Assembly (NCBI RefSeq): GCF_000422365.1
Contig: NZ_AULQ01000007.1
Location: forward strand, 124,001-188,000
Length of the DNA stretch: 64,000 bases
Direction: 5' to 3'
From: Mesoflavibacter zeaxanthinifaciens DSM 18436
Lineage (GTDB): Bacteria; Bacteroidota; Bacteroidia; Flavobacteriales; Flavobacteriaceae
Positions 1-7,884 of the stretch are shown piece by piece (position 1 is the stretch's first letter; each line of letters begins with the position of its first letter). Below the pieces are notes generated by a model. That model worked only from the letters and a program-made list of their open reading frames with translations, had not been told where the DNA came from and searched no databases. The position numbers and the translations under genes are program-made.

Positions 1-348
1 ACTGTTTCTGATGCAGAAGCTGGTCCATTTACAGTATTTGCTCCTACAGATAATGCTTTTGGAAACTTATTAACCGAATTAAATGTATCTGTTTTAACAG
101 ATATACCAACATCTACTGTTGATGCTGTTCTAACTTACCACATTGTAAGTGGTAATATACAGTCTTCTATGTTAACTAGCGGAACTGTTACTACACTAGG
201 AGGAAATATTACAGCAGATGCTACAAACTTTACTTTAACAGATGCTAATGGAAGAGTAAGTGATATAGTTACTAGCTTAGTTGACATACAAGCAGTAAAT
301 GGAGTTGTACACGTAATTGACAATAACGTTATTTTACCGCCACAATAG
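1..348 (+). CDS. Fasciclin (FAS1) domain protein, 3' end only
   Basis: Frame 1 is open from the first base to a TAG at 346-348, giving 115 residues of a C-terminus whose start lies outside the window. It holds most of one FAS1 domain: the first conserved block GPFTVFAPTDNAF (residues 8-20), the YHIV block near residue 47, and the second conserved block VVHVIDNNVILP at the very end. FAS1 domains are secreted or surface adhesion modules, and Bacteroidota often carry several in tandem in a lipoprotein. Whether this protein has more domains or a lipobox cannot be seen. The transcript ends at the hairpin just downstream. Confidence 0.85.
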   Translation, partial: TVSDAEAGPFTVFAPTDNAFGNLLTELNVSVLTDIPTSTVDAVLTYHIVSGNIQSSMLTSGTVTTLGGNITADATNFTLTDANGRVSDIVTSLVDIQAVNGVVHVIDNNVILPPQ

Positions 349-402
349 TTTTTAGATGATTGATGTTAAGTTGAATAAATTGAAACAAACAGTTTATTCT
401 TA

Positions 403-437
403 AAAAAAAACGCCTTAATTACTTAAGGCGTTTTTTT
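403..437. terminator. Bidirectional terminator between convergent genes
   Basis: The arms CGCCTTAA (411-418) and TTAAGGCG (423-430) flank a four-base loop, with an A-run before and a T-run after, so the hairpin works on both strands. It ends the FAS1 gene on the plus strand. The minus-strand MORN-repeat gene has its TAA stop (423-425) inside the right arm. Confidence 0.85.
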
Positions 438-1139
438 ATTGTTCTTATATGGATTTTTACTGCGTCTAGTAAAATCGTTTTCTTCAATAAGCTTTCCGTC
501 TTTGTAAGTTTTCCAGATACCATGTCTGTAATCATTTTGGTATTGTCCTTCTAATATTAAGCTTCCTTTTTCGTCATAAGATTTGTAAGCACCATGTAAC
601 ATATTGTCCTTATAAGTATATTCTCTAATTAAAACACCTTCTCCAGAAAACCATTGCGATAATCCATCTAGTTTTCCGTTTTTGTAGTTTGCTTTTTCTG
701 CCACATTTCCGTTAAGGTAATATGTTGTTCTTAAGCCTTCTAATTTCCCTTTATTATTATAAAATTCTGAAGTCATTAATTGATCACTATTTTTATGATA
801 GTATAACCATTTACCTACATAAGTTTTTCCTCGCATTGCACCTTCACTAACCTTGTTTCCTGTAGATGTATAAAATACAACTAGAGCAATGTCTGAATCT
901 TTTTTAAACGTACGTGTTGCTGCTAAAACAGCTTTATTCTCAAGATTTTGGTAAAATTTAAAAACACCAACTTCTTTACCATGCTCAAATTGTCCTTCGT
1001 ATCTTAATACTTCTGTACCTTCAAAGTTTTTTTTCCATTTTCCGTGACGTTTACCATTACTATCAAATTGATTAAGCTGTTGTGCAAACATTACTGTTGC
1101 AGATAATGTAAATATGAAAAAAGTTAATATGTATTTCAT
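423..1139 (-). CDS. Secreted MORN-like repeat protein (YwqK-type)
   Basis: 238 residues. Residues 1-19 form a signal peptide ending in a plausible cleavage site (VMFAQ-Q), so the protein is exported. The rest is a run of roughly 22-24-residue repeats of the MORN_2 type, such as GKRHGKWKKNF, GKLDGLSQWF and DYRHGIWKTYKDGKLIEEN. Databases often label this family 'toxin-antitoxin system YwqK family antitoxin', but nothing here supports an antitoxin role: there is no partner gene and the protein is secreted. Repeats of this kind usually mediate protein or membrane contact. The function is unknown. It ends in a bidirectional terminator. Confidence 0.8.
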   Translation of the reverse strand: MKYILTFFIFTLSATVMFAQQLNQFDSNGKRHGKWKKNFEGTEVLRYEGQFEHGKEVGVFKFYQNLENKAVLAATRTFKKDSDIALVVFYTSTGNKVSEGAMRGKTYVGKWLYYHKNSDQLMTSEFYNNKGKLEGLRTTYYLNGNVAEKANYKNGKLDGLSQWFSGEGVLIREYTYKDNMLHGAYKSYDEKGSLILEGQYQNDYRHGIWKTYKDGKLIEENDFTRRSKNPYKNNKKTP

Positions 1140-1220
1140 TTTTAATATTGTTTCGCTTTCGCTGAAATTGAATTAATCTTATTAGTTGTTAACGTACTAT
1201 AGTCTGTTTTTGTTATAACA

Positions 1221-1259
1221 AAAAAGCTGCCAAATTTAATTTATTTTTTGACAGCTTTT
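1221..1259 (-). terminator. Rho-independent terminator after yidC
   Basis: Read on the minus strand, AAAAGCTGTCAA pairs with TTGGCAGCTTTTTT across an A/T-rich loop, with one G-U wobble, and runs into T residues. It lies 20 bases past the yidC stop. Confidence 0.7.
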
Positions 1260-1279
1260 ATTTTTTGAAATTATAAATA

Positions 1280-3187
1280 CTATTTACGTTTCTTCTTTTG
1301 TTGCTCTTGCATTTGTTTTTGCTTTTCTGCCTGCTCCATCATTTCTTTCATCTTTCTTTGAAATTTACTTTCCTTTTTAGGCTGCGCTTTTTTTACTTGG
1401 ATATTAGCATGGATTTTGTCTTCATCTAAAATAAAATTCTTGATGACTAATAAAATACCAATACTAATTAAGTTTGAAATGAAGTAGTACAAACTTAAAC
1501 CAGATGCATATTGGTTAAAGAAAATAAGCATCATAATTGGTGCAAAGTAAATCATGTACTTCATCATCTTTGTCATGTCTGGCATACCTTCTTGTTGTGG
1601 CGCAGACATTTGGTTTTGCCCAGTAGTTAACTTCATGTAAAAGAAAATAGCGATTGCTGCCAAAATCGGGAATAAACTTACGTGATCACCGTATAATGGA
1701 ATATTAAAAGGTAATTCTGCTATTACATCATACGATGATAAATCGTCTGCCCATAAAAACTTTTTTTGTCTTAAAGCAAATGCTGTTGGGAAAAACATAA
1801 ACAAGGCGTAAAACACTGGCATTTGGATTAATGCTGGTAAACAACCTGCTAATGGACTTGCTCCTGCTTTACTTTGAAGCGCCATAGTTTCTTGTTGTGC
1901 TTTTAACTTGTTGTCTTTGTACTTCTCTCGAATAGCTTCTAATTCTGGCTTTAAAATTTTCATTTTCATTTGTGATAAATACTGTTTGTATTGCACAAAA
2001 GACATGGCTAATTTGATTAAAACCGTCATTACAATAATTGCTATACCGTAAGGTAAGAAGCTACTTAAACCACTAAATAATGGAATGAATAAAAACTTGT
2101 TAATCCAACCAAAAATTCCCCATCCAAATGGTATACTCTCTACAATATTACCTTCGTATTGTTTAAGGATTTGACTATCTGTTGGACCGTAATATAATTT
2201 TAAATTACTGTTTAAATTTGCTCCGCTTAACGGTAAATCTAATTTTGTTGCAAATTGCTTTGTGTAAATAGAATCTACTTCTTCGTCTTCTACTAGATTT
2301 TTAGATCGTAATGCAACATTATTAAAAGGTTGATCTGCTACTAGAATTGTGCTAAAAAAGTGCTGTCTGTAACTTAACCATTCTAGCTCGTCTACAGTTT
2401 CATCATCATCACTCATTTGTGATAATTTATCTACATCACCATCGTTTTGGTAAGTTAAACGTGTGTATCTGTTCTCGTAAGAGATACTTTGGTCGTGTCT
2501 GTATAATTTTTGAGACCAATCTAAAGTAATTGGGTTAGATGTATTAATATCTGTTTCTATACCTTGAGATTTGATAGTAAAATCTACCATGTACTCGTTT
2601 GGCTTAATAACGTAATTGTATTCTAAAAACTTATTTTGAGCAGTTTTTAGCTTCATAGACACAATAGTGTTGGCTCCACTTTTTGTAACTGTTGGTTGAA
2701 AGTATAAATCTTTAGTATTTAAAGTACGGTTATCTGTTGTTTGAAATTGAAGATTAAATACCGAATTACCGTCTTTTACGATGTAAATTGGCACAGAATC
2801 AAAATCTACAAATTGTTTTAATCTTACTTCTGAAAGATGTCCTCCTTTTGTATTAAATTTTAAATCTAAAACTTCGTTTTGAACATTAATTTCTTTTTCT
2901 GAAGATGTTGCTGTTGCTACAGAATAAGCAAATGCACCTATTTTAGATTGTAATGCAGCTACTTGTGCAGAATCTTTTGCTTCTGTAAAATCTGTTTCTG
3001 TTACTACTTTTGTGTCTTCTTTTTCAGCTTCGGCTTTTTTCTGAGCATCTATTTTTGCTTGCTTTTCTGCCTCTTGCGCTTTTAATTCTTCTTCAGATGG
3101 TGCATTTTGCCACATCATGAATAATAAAATTCCGAAAATTAAAATAAATCCAATAATCGAATTAATGTCTAGTTTTTTTTCTTCCAT
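1280..3187 (-). CDS. yidC: Membrane protein insertase YidC
   Basis: Inserts and folds inner-membrane proteins, alone or with the Sec translocon. The protein is 635 residues from the ATG at 3187. It has an N-terminal membrane anchor (SIIGFILIFGILLFMMW), a long periplasmic beta-rich domain (about 60-350) typical of Gram-negative YidC, and the YidC/Oxa1 core with five membrane segments (about 355-590, including the SQMKMKILKPELEAIREKYK region). The tail is lysine-rich, as in ribosome-contacting YidC proteins. An in-frame TTG at 3214 would add nine residues, but the N-terminus MEEKKLDINSIIGF matches the usual start. A two-box promoter and a leader hairpin lie between it and pyrG, so it probably has its own transcript. 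Confidence 0.97.
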   Translation of the reverse strand: MEEKKLDINSIIGFILIFGILLFMMWQNAPSEEELKAQEAEKQAKIDAQKKAEAEKEDTKVVTETDFTEAKDSAQVAALQSKIGAFAYSVATATSSEKEINVQNEVLDLKFNTKGGHLSEVRLKQFVDFDSVPIYIVKDGNSVFNLQFQTTDNRTLNTKDLYFQPTVTKSGANTIVSMKLKTAQNKFLEYNYVIKPNEYMVDFTIKSQGIETDINTSNPITLDWSQKLYRHDQSISYENRYTRLTYQNDGDVDKLSQMSDDDETVDELEWLSYRQHFFSTILVADQPFNNVALRSKNLVEDEEVDSIYTKQFATKLDLPLSGANLNSNLKLYYGPTDSQILKQYEGNIVESIPFGWGIFGWINKFLFIPLFSGLSSFLPYGIAIIVMTVLIKLAMSFVQYKQYLSQMKMKILKPELEAIREKYKDNKLKAQQETMALQSKAGASPLAGCLPALIQMPVFYALFMFFPTAFALRQKKFLWADDLSSYDVIAELPFNIPLYGDHVSLFPILAAIAIFFYMKLTTGQNQMSAPQQEGMPDMTKMMKYMIYFAPIMMLIFFNQYASGLSLYYFISNLISIGILLVIKNFILDEDKIHANIQVKKAQPKKESKFQRKMKEMMEQAEKQKQMQEQQKKKRK

Positions 3188-3203
3188 TCTGTTCTTCAGT
3201 TTA

Positions 3204-3237
3204 AGACCTGCCAAATTTAATAAAATCTAGCAGGTCT
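3204..3237 (-). other. Stem-loop in the yidC leader / pyrG 3' region
   Basis: AGACCTGC (3204-3211) and GCAGGTCT (3230-3237) form a perfect 8-bp stem around an A/T-rich loop. No T-run follows on the minus strand, so it is a poor intrinsic terminator. It lies downstream of the predicted yidC promoter and ends 17 bases before the yidC start codon, so it would be part of the yidC 5' leader. Confidence 0.6.
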
Positions 3238-3248
3238 AAAATTTTGGT

Positions 3249-3281
3249 CAAATATACGACCACTTTTTATTTTAATGTCAA
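3249..3281 (-). promoter_or_regulatory. Housekeeping promoter for yidC
   Basis: On the minus strand there is TTG (3281-3279), a 22-base spacer, then TATATTTG (3256-3249). This fits the Bacteroidota pattern TTG-N17-23-TAnnTTTG. It sits just past the pyrG stop, so yidC can be transcribed independently. Confidence 0.55.
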
Positions 3282-3288
3282 AGTGACA

Positions 3289-4905
3289 CTATTTTGTGTT
3301 ATGATGTTTTAAGCTAGCTTTTACAAATGCCACAAATAATGGATGTGGATTTGCAACTGTACTTTTATATTCTGGATGATACTGTACAGCAACAAACCAA
3401 GGATGGCTTGGGTTTTCGACTATTTCTACCAATTTAGTTTCTGGATTATAACCTGTAGTTTTTAATCCAGCAGCTTCAATTTTTTCTTTATAGTCGCTGT
3501 TAAACTCGTATCTATGTCTATGACGCTCTTTTATATCTTGAGATTGATACACATCGTATGCAATAGATTCTTTTTCTATGTGGCAATCCCAAGCACCAAG
3601 ACGCATTGTTCCGCCCATATCTGTGATATTTTTTTGGTCTTCCATAATGTCTATTACTGGATTAGATGTTTTAGGATCCATCTCTGTTGAGTTAGCATCT
3701 TTTAATCCTAGTACGTTACGACAAAACTCTATTACAGCCATTTGCATTCCTAAACAAATTCCTAAAAACGGAATGTTATTTTCTCTTACAAATTTAATAG
3801 CGTCTATTTTTCCTTCTATACCACGTTCTCCAAAACCTGGTGCAACTAATACACCATCAAGATGAGATAATTTCATCTTAATATTGTCTTCGTTTAGATA
3901 TTCTGAGTGTACAGATTCTACATTTACTTTAACTTCATTTTCTGCTCCTGCATGAATAAAAGCTTCTAAAATAGATTTGTAAGAATCTTGTAATTCTACA
4001 TACTTACCTATTAATCCTATTGTTATTTCTGACTTAGGATTTTTGTGTAACTCTAAAAACTTATTCCATTTTGTTAAATCTGGCGTATCGCTTTTTAATG
4101 CTAGTTTTTTAAGCACTACTTTATCCAAACCTTGTTCTAACATCAAGTTTGGTACATCGTAAATTGTAGATGCATCTATAGATTGAATAATCGCCTCTTC
4201 ACGTACATTACAGAATAATGCTAACTTACGTCTTAAATCACTTGGTAATTCGTGCTCTGTACGACATACCAATATGTCTGCTTGCACACCACTTTCCATT
4301 AAAGTCTTAACACTGTGCTGTGTTGGCTTTGTTTTAAGCTCTCCTGCTGCAGATAAAAAAGGAACTAATGTTAAATGTATTACAATTGCATTGTTTTCGC
4401 CTAAATCCCATTTTAATTGTCTTACTGCTTCTACATAAGGTAAAGACTCTATGTCACCAACAGTTCCTCCTATTTCTGTAATTACTATATCGTAGTCTCC
4501 AGAATTACCTAAAATCTGGATTCGGTGTTTAATTTCGTCTGTAATATGAGGTACTACTTGTACGGTTTTACCCAAAAATTCGCCACGACGTTCGCGTTCT
4601 ATTACGTTTTGGTAAATACGACCAGTAGTTACATTATTAGCTTGGCTTGTTGGTACGTTTAAAAAACGTTCGTAGTGCCCAAGATCTAAATCGGTCTCTG
4701 CACCATCATCGGTTACATAGCATTCGCCATGCTCGTATGGGTTTAAAGTTCCTGGATCTACGTTAATGTAAGGATCTAATTTTTGAATTGTTGTCTTATA
4801 ACCTTGCGCCTGAAGTAACTTGGCTAGAGATGCTGCGATTATACCTTTTCCTAATGAAGAAGTTACACCTCCGGTTACAAATATGTACTTAGTTTTAGTT
4901 GTCAT
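3289..4905 (-). CDS. pyrG: CTP synthase
   Basis: Converts UTP to CTP using ATP and glutamine, the last step of pyrimidine nucleotide synthesis. It is 538 residues, normal for the family. The N-terminal synthetase domain (about 1-270) starts with KYIFVTGGVTSSLGKG and carries the ATP/UTP-binding signature DPYINVDPGTLNPYEHGE. The C-terminal class I glutamine amidotransferase domain (about 290-535) has the nucleophile in FLGICLGMQMA and the His/Glu pair in VQYHPEYKS. All key residues are intact. A promoter box and a small hairpin lie directly upstream of the ATG. yidC follows downstream, after a separate promoter. Confidence 0.98.
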   Translation of the reverse strand: MTTKTKYIFVTGGVTSSLGKGIIAASLAKLLQAQGYKTTIQKLDPYINVDPGTLNPYEHGECYVTDDGAETDLDLGHYERFLNVPTSQANNVTTGRIYQNVIERERRGEFLGKTVQVVPHITDEIKHRIQILGNSGDYDIVITEIGGTVGDIESLPYVEAVRQLKWDLGENNAIVIHLTLVPFLSAAGELKTKPTQHSVKTLMESGVQADILVCRTEHELPSDLRRKLALFCNVREEAIIQSIDASTIYDVPNLMLEQGLDKVVLKKLALKSDTPDLTKWNKFLELHKNPKSEITIGLIGKYVELQDSYKSILEAFIHAGAENEVKVNVESVHSEYLNEDNIKMKLSHLDGVLVAPGFGERGIEGKIDAIKFVRENNIPFLGICLGMQMAVIEFCRNVLGLKDANSTEMDPKTSNPVIDIMEDQKNITDMGGTMRLGAWDCHIEKESIAYDVYQSQDIKERHRHRYEFNSDYKEKIEAAGLKTTGYNPETKLVEIVENPSHPWFVAVQYHPEYKSTVANPHPLFVAFVKASLKHHNTK

Positions 4906-4908
4906 GTT

Positions 4909-4932
4909 GCGTTGTTAACGCGGGCAAATTTA
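4909..4932 (-). promoter_or_regulatory. pyrG -7 box and leader hairpin
   Basis: On the minus strand TAAATTTG (4932-4925) matches TAnnTTTG. It is followed by CCC and then by GCGTT-AAC-AACGC (4921-4909), a perfect 5-bp hairpin that stops three bases before the ATG at 4905. No TTG box was found at the usual distance. The transcript start would fall at or near the CCC/G run, so the hairpin would be at the very 5' end of the mRNA. Confidence 0.45.
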
Positions 4933-4968
4933 CAATTTTTAGTTGAAAACTTAGGATGAATTTAGGAT

Positions 4969-5199
4969 TTATTTTGAGTATCTTTTCTGTATCTCTCGTA
5001 CCAAATATTCTAGTCCATTTACTTTTAATGTATAAACAGTTTCTAGCATTTGTCCTAATTTATTTTTTGGAAAACCTTTATTATAATACCAAACTACATA
5101 ATGTTCTGGCAAGTCTATTAAATACCTATCTTTATACTTACCAAAAGGCATTTTAGTATGTGCTAATTTTATGAGAAAGTCTTTGTCTGGCTCTAGCAC
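4969..5199 (-). CDS. DUF3820 family small protein
   Basis: 76 residues, with no signal peptide or membrane segment. It carries the family core MPFGKYKDRYLIDLPEHYVVW followed by an alpha-helical tail. The same FGK-x-KG...P-x-Y-x-W pattern forms the C-terminal module of the exonuclease at 22329-23105 and of ExoX-type nucleases, which suggests a nucleic-acid or nuclease-accessory role. That is inference only. The gene overlaps the end of the DUF922 gene by one base, so the two are probably translated from one message. The family assignment is solid; the function is unknown. Confidence 0.75.
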   Translation of the reverse strand: MLEPDKDFLIKLAHTKMPFGKYKDRYLIDLPEHYVVWYYNKGFPKNKLGQMLETVYTLKVNGLEYLVREIQKRYSK

Positions 5200-5741
5200 T
5201 AAGATTTAGATTTAAATTTTTCTAAAGTTTTTAATTGTTTGGCAACACTTTCCTGCCATTTAATTTGTGCTTCGGTATTTATAGAATGATTAGTTTCTTC
5301 ATCATAAGAATTTTGCATTAAAGATAATTGCTTATTAATACTTTGATGTAATTGGTCTAACTGATTATCTATGTCTAAACTTGGCTTTAATTTAGCTATT
5401 TGTTGTCTAAATAATCTGGCATGTAACTCTGTAATATCAAAATGAAGTTGTTCATGTCTCAAAATATTATCATCTACCATTTCTTTTTTACACCACGAAT
5501 GCTCTGGATAAAAATAAGCTTTAACCAGTGTTTTAAAACTATGCACCTTATTTGATGTTTTCTTTATAGAATAGCTAAAAGTAATCCCTGAAGCTGTGAT
5601 AGCTACAGCATCTGTTTGATTATTTGGTGCTCCTTTAAAATCTGACCAAGTTAATTTGTAATTTTCATTCCAAGAAACTTCTTCTATAACATCGCCATGA
5701 AATAGAATAAACAAACTTAATATTGAAATAAATTTTAACAT
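5199..5741 (-). CDS. DUF922 predicted zinc protease, exported
   Basis: 180 residues from the ATG at 5741; a TTG two codons earlier (5747) is also possible. The N-terminus MLKFISILSLFILFHGD looks like a short signal peptide or anchor. The core EVSWNENYKLTWSDFKG and the metal-binding motif HEQLHFD (H96-E-x-x-H100, then D102) match the DUF922 family of predicted metallopeptidases. The C-terminal half is helical and probably coiled. The substrate is unknown. It lies 29 bases past the LysM/periplasmic-binding gene and overlaps the DUF3820 gene by one base, so it is likely in one operon with them. Confidence 0.7.
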   Translation of the reverse strand: MLKFISILSLFILFHGDVIEEVSWNENYKLTWSDFKGAPNNQTDAVAITASGITFSYSIKKTSNKVHSFKTLVKAYFYPEHSWCKKEMVDDNILRHEQLHFDITELHARLFRQQIAKLKPSLDIDNQLDQLHQSINKQLSLMQNSYDEETNHSINTEAQIKWQESVAKQLKTLEKFKSKS

Positions 5742-5770
5742 AACCAATTAACGCTAAGTTAATTAAAAAA

Positions 5771-7717
5771 TTACTCGGTTACCTCTACTATTTTTAAATC
5801 ACTGTATTTTACTAAGTAAACAGCATCATTGTAATAACCGCCAAATAACTTTTTCTTGTAAGCAAACTTATTTTCTACATACGTTGTTAAAGGGTATTGG
5901 TTTGCAGACATATATAAATCTTCTGATGTAACTAAACGTAACACTATATCCATAGTTATATCAAAGCCTCTTGTTGCATAACTATTTGGTAATTCATTAT
6001 AAGTACTTTTGTAGCGTTTTGCGAAACTATTGTTTTCGTCTTCGTTAAAAGATTTTTTAATATCTGAATAGGTAAAGTTAAGATTAGATAAGTGTGTGTT
6101 TCTTACTTCTTCGTCTTCAAAAGCTTTTTTATCCATTTTTGTAGTGGTTAAGATTATATCTGTACCTGTTACAATTTTTGAATTTAAAAGACTTGAAACA
6201 TTAGATACAAAACCTGGATTGTCTGTTTCTAAAAACACCACATTTTTTCCTGGTTTTAACACGTTAATTATATCTTGATCTAATACATAATACGCATCTT
6301 TTCCTGTTTTTCTTTCTGCTCTTGAAGATAAAACTGACGCTCTTGCAAACTCTCTTTTTAATTTATCACTAACCGATTTGTTTTTTTTGTCTGATATGAT
6401 AATGATATGTGCTGTCGTGTCTGCTTTAAAATGATTTATTATAGCTGTTTCCATCATGTCTTCAGATGGTCTTGACTGAAAAACATTGTCTCCTAAATTT
6501 ACCGTTTTTGTTAATGGTGAAACTATGGGTATTTTTTGATTGCTTAATTGTGAAGCTACTGTGTTAAAATTATCTTTCATCATTGGTCCAATGACTGCGC
6601 TAGTTTCTGAAAAATCATTTCTTCTTAAAATTGAAGCCACTTCGCTTTCTCTATTTTGTGTATCAAACACATCAACTTTTAGGTTTACTCCTAATTCTTG
6701 TAAAGAATCTAACGCTACTTTTACACCTGTATAAAAATCTAAAGACACACTTAAATATCTATCTGTTTCGATTTGTTTTTTGGTGTCGTAAATAGAATCT
6801 GTATTTACCCTATTTAAACCAAAAGGAAGCATGATTGCTATCTTTTTAGTTTCAGGATTTATATTACTTTTTGTTAAATCTACTTTTCCTGCATTTGTAG
6901 TCATGCTACTTACAACACCTTCTATTGTCGAGTTACTACCTTTAAAAGGTATTTTTAAAACCATACCTTCTTTTAGTCCTGTTTCTTCTAGTTCAGGGTT
7001 TAATTTTTCAAGGTCTTCTTGGGTTAACCCAGTTTTTAATTTAATACGATAAAAACCTTCTTTTGGCAAAACTGTATAGTAGCTATACTTTTCATCTACT
7101 TCTTTTATGGTTTCAGCTTCTTTGTTTGGTACGTTTACAACATCACCTGGTTGTAAAACATCATTCATTTCAGGATTTAAATCTTCAAGTTCTTGTACCG
7201 TAATTCCGTATTTATAAGCAATACGCCATTTTCCTTCTTTTGGTTGAACGGTATAAGTGGTTAAAGGCGATTTAGTCTCAACAACTTCTTTTACAATTTT
7301 ATATTCTGGAATTTTTATACGGTCGCCTTTACGCAAATTGTTAGCATACAATTCTGGATTGTGCTTTTTAATATCTTCTTGAGTAACGTCATACTCTTTA
7401 GATAAACTGTAAAGCGTTTCTTTTCGTTTTACTTTATGAGTTTTAAACCCTAACAGCGTTTTTGTTTCTTTTGTTTTGGTTTCTGGTTCTTTAACAACTA
7501 CACCTTGTTTTGGTATTATTAAAACAGAACTTACTTTTAACCCTTTTCTTGCATCAGGATTTAAGGCTAAAACAGAAGATTTTGAAACGTTGTATTGCTT
7601 TGCTATCTGCTCTAAAGTTTCTCCTGCTTGGACTTTATGGGTTTTGTAATTTTGCGCTTTCGCGGAAGCACAGCTAAAGACCATTAATAAGCCTAAAATA
7701 TATAGTAGTTTTCTCAT
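5771..7717 (-). CDS. LysM x4 plus periplasmic-binding-like protein
   Basis: 648 residues. The signal sequence holds a possible lipobox (VFSC16) and also a possible AKA-Q cleavage site, so lipid attachment is uncertain. Four LysM-like repeats follow at about 24-69, 92-136, 154-197 and 213-257. The first is the most canonical (HKVQAGETLEQIAKQYNVS) and the later ones are more divergent. Residues about 291-640 resemble a type 1 periplasmic binding protein (KKIAIMLPFGLN at the start, then alternating beta-alpha units). This suggests a peptidoglycan-tethered sensor or binding protein, with the ligand unknown. The architecture recurs in Bacteroidota. The structured element at 7741-7875 lies between it and guaA. 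Confidence 0.75.
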   Translation of the reverse strand: MRKLLYILGLLMVFSCASAKAQNYKTHKVQAGETLEQIAKQYNVSKSSVLALNPDARKGLKVSSVLIIPKQGVVVKEPETKTKETKTLLGFKTHKVKRKETLYSLSKEYDVTQEDIKKHNPELYANNLRKGDRIKIPEYKIVKEVVETKSPLTTYTVQPKEGKWRIAYKYGITVQELEDLNPEMNDVLQPGDVVNVPNKEAETIKEVDEKYSYYTVLPKEGFYRIKLKTGLTQEDLEKLNPELEETGLKEGMVLKIPFKGSNSTIEGVVSSMTTNAGKVDLTKSNINPETKKIAIMLPFGLNRVNTDSIYDTKKQIETDRYLSVSLDFYTGVKVALDSLQELGVNLKVDVFDTQNRESEVASILRRNDFSETSAVIGPMMKDNFNTVASQLSNQKIPIVSPLTKTVNLGDNVFQSRPSEDMMETAIINHFKADTTAHIIIISDKKNKSVSDKLKREFARASVLSSRAERKTGKDAYYVLDQDIINVLKPGKNVVFLETDNPGFVSNVSSLLNSKIVTGTDIILTTTKMDKKAFEDEEVRNTHLSNLNFTYSDIKKSFNEDENNSFAKRYKSTYNELPNSYATRGFDITMDIVLRLVTSEDLYMSANQYPLTTYVENKFAYKKKLFGGYYNDAVYLVKYSDLKIVEVTE

Positions 7718-7740
7718 ATCTAATTATACGTTGTAAAAGT

Positions 7741-7824
7741 GCGTTAGGGATTGAACGGTTTGTTTGAGCTCTCCCAACTTTTGTTGGGAAGCGAGTAGTG
7801 AAAGCCCGACCCTTGTGGTAACGC
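7741..7824 (+). repeat. Structured intergenic element (nested stems)
   Basis: Outer arms GCGTTAGGG (7741-7749) and CCC...TAACGC (7810-7812, 7819-7824) enclose an inner perfect hairpin TCCCAAC-TTTT-GTTGGGA (7772-7789). This stretch is far less A/T-biased than other intergenic DNA here. The order TAGGGATTGAACGG ... GCCCGACCC ... GGTAACGCC resembles an intergenic element that I recall from many Bacteroidota genomes. That resemblance is from memory and untested. It is either a dispersed hairpin repeat or a structured RNA. Confidence 0.55.
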
Positions 7825-7828
7825 CATT

Positions 7829-7875
7829 CTTCTCGATACTATTTTCTCATACTTCGAAAATCACTCGAAGTGACG
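7829..7875. repeat. TTCTCGA...CTCGAAGTGAC hairpin repeat remnant
   Basis: ACTTCGA (7851-7857) and TCGAAGT (7865-7871) form a 7-bp stem. Read on the minus strand the stretch begins GTCACTTCGAGTG and ends TCGAGAAG. A shorter sequence of the same design (GTCAGGTCGAG...TCGAGACC, minus strand) occurs at 22256-22279. This suggests a dispersed family of intergenic palindromes. Confidence 0.45.
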
Positions 7876-7884
7876 ATTTTTTGT

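Noticed and set aside
423-1139. Antitoxin label for the YwqK-type protein
   Set aside because: It is exported, has no toxin neighbour, and the repeats explain the whole sequence.
3188-3214. TTG start of yidC giving nine extra residues
   Set aside because: The ATG at 3187 gives the usual YidC N-terminus, and the extension overlaps the leader hairpin region.
4956-5156. Plus-strand ORF opposite the DUF3820 gene
   Set aside because: The minus-strand protein has a recognisable family core; the plus-strand sequence has none.
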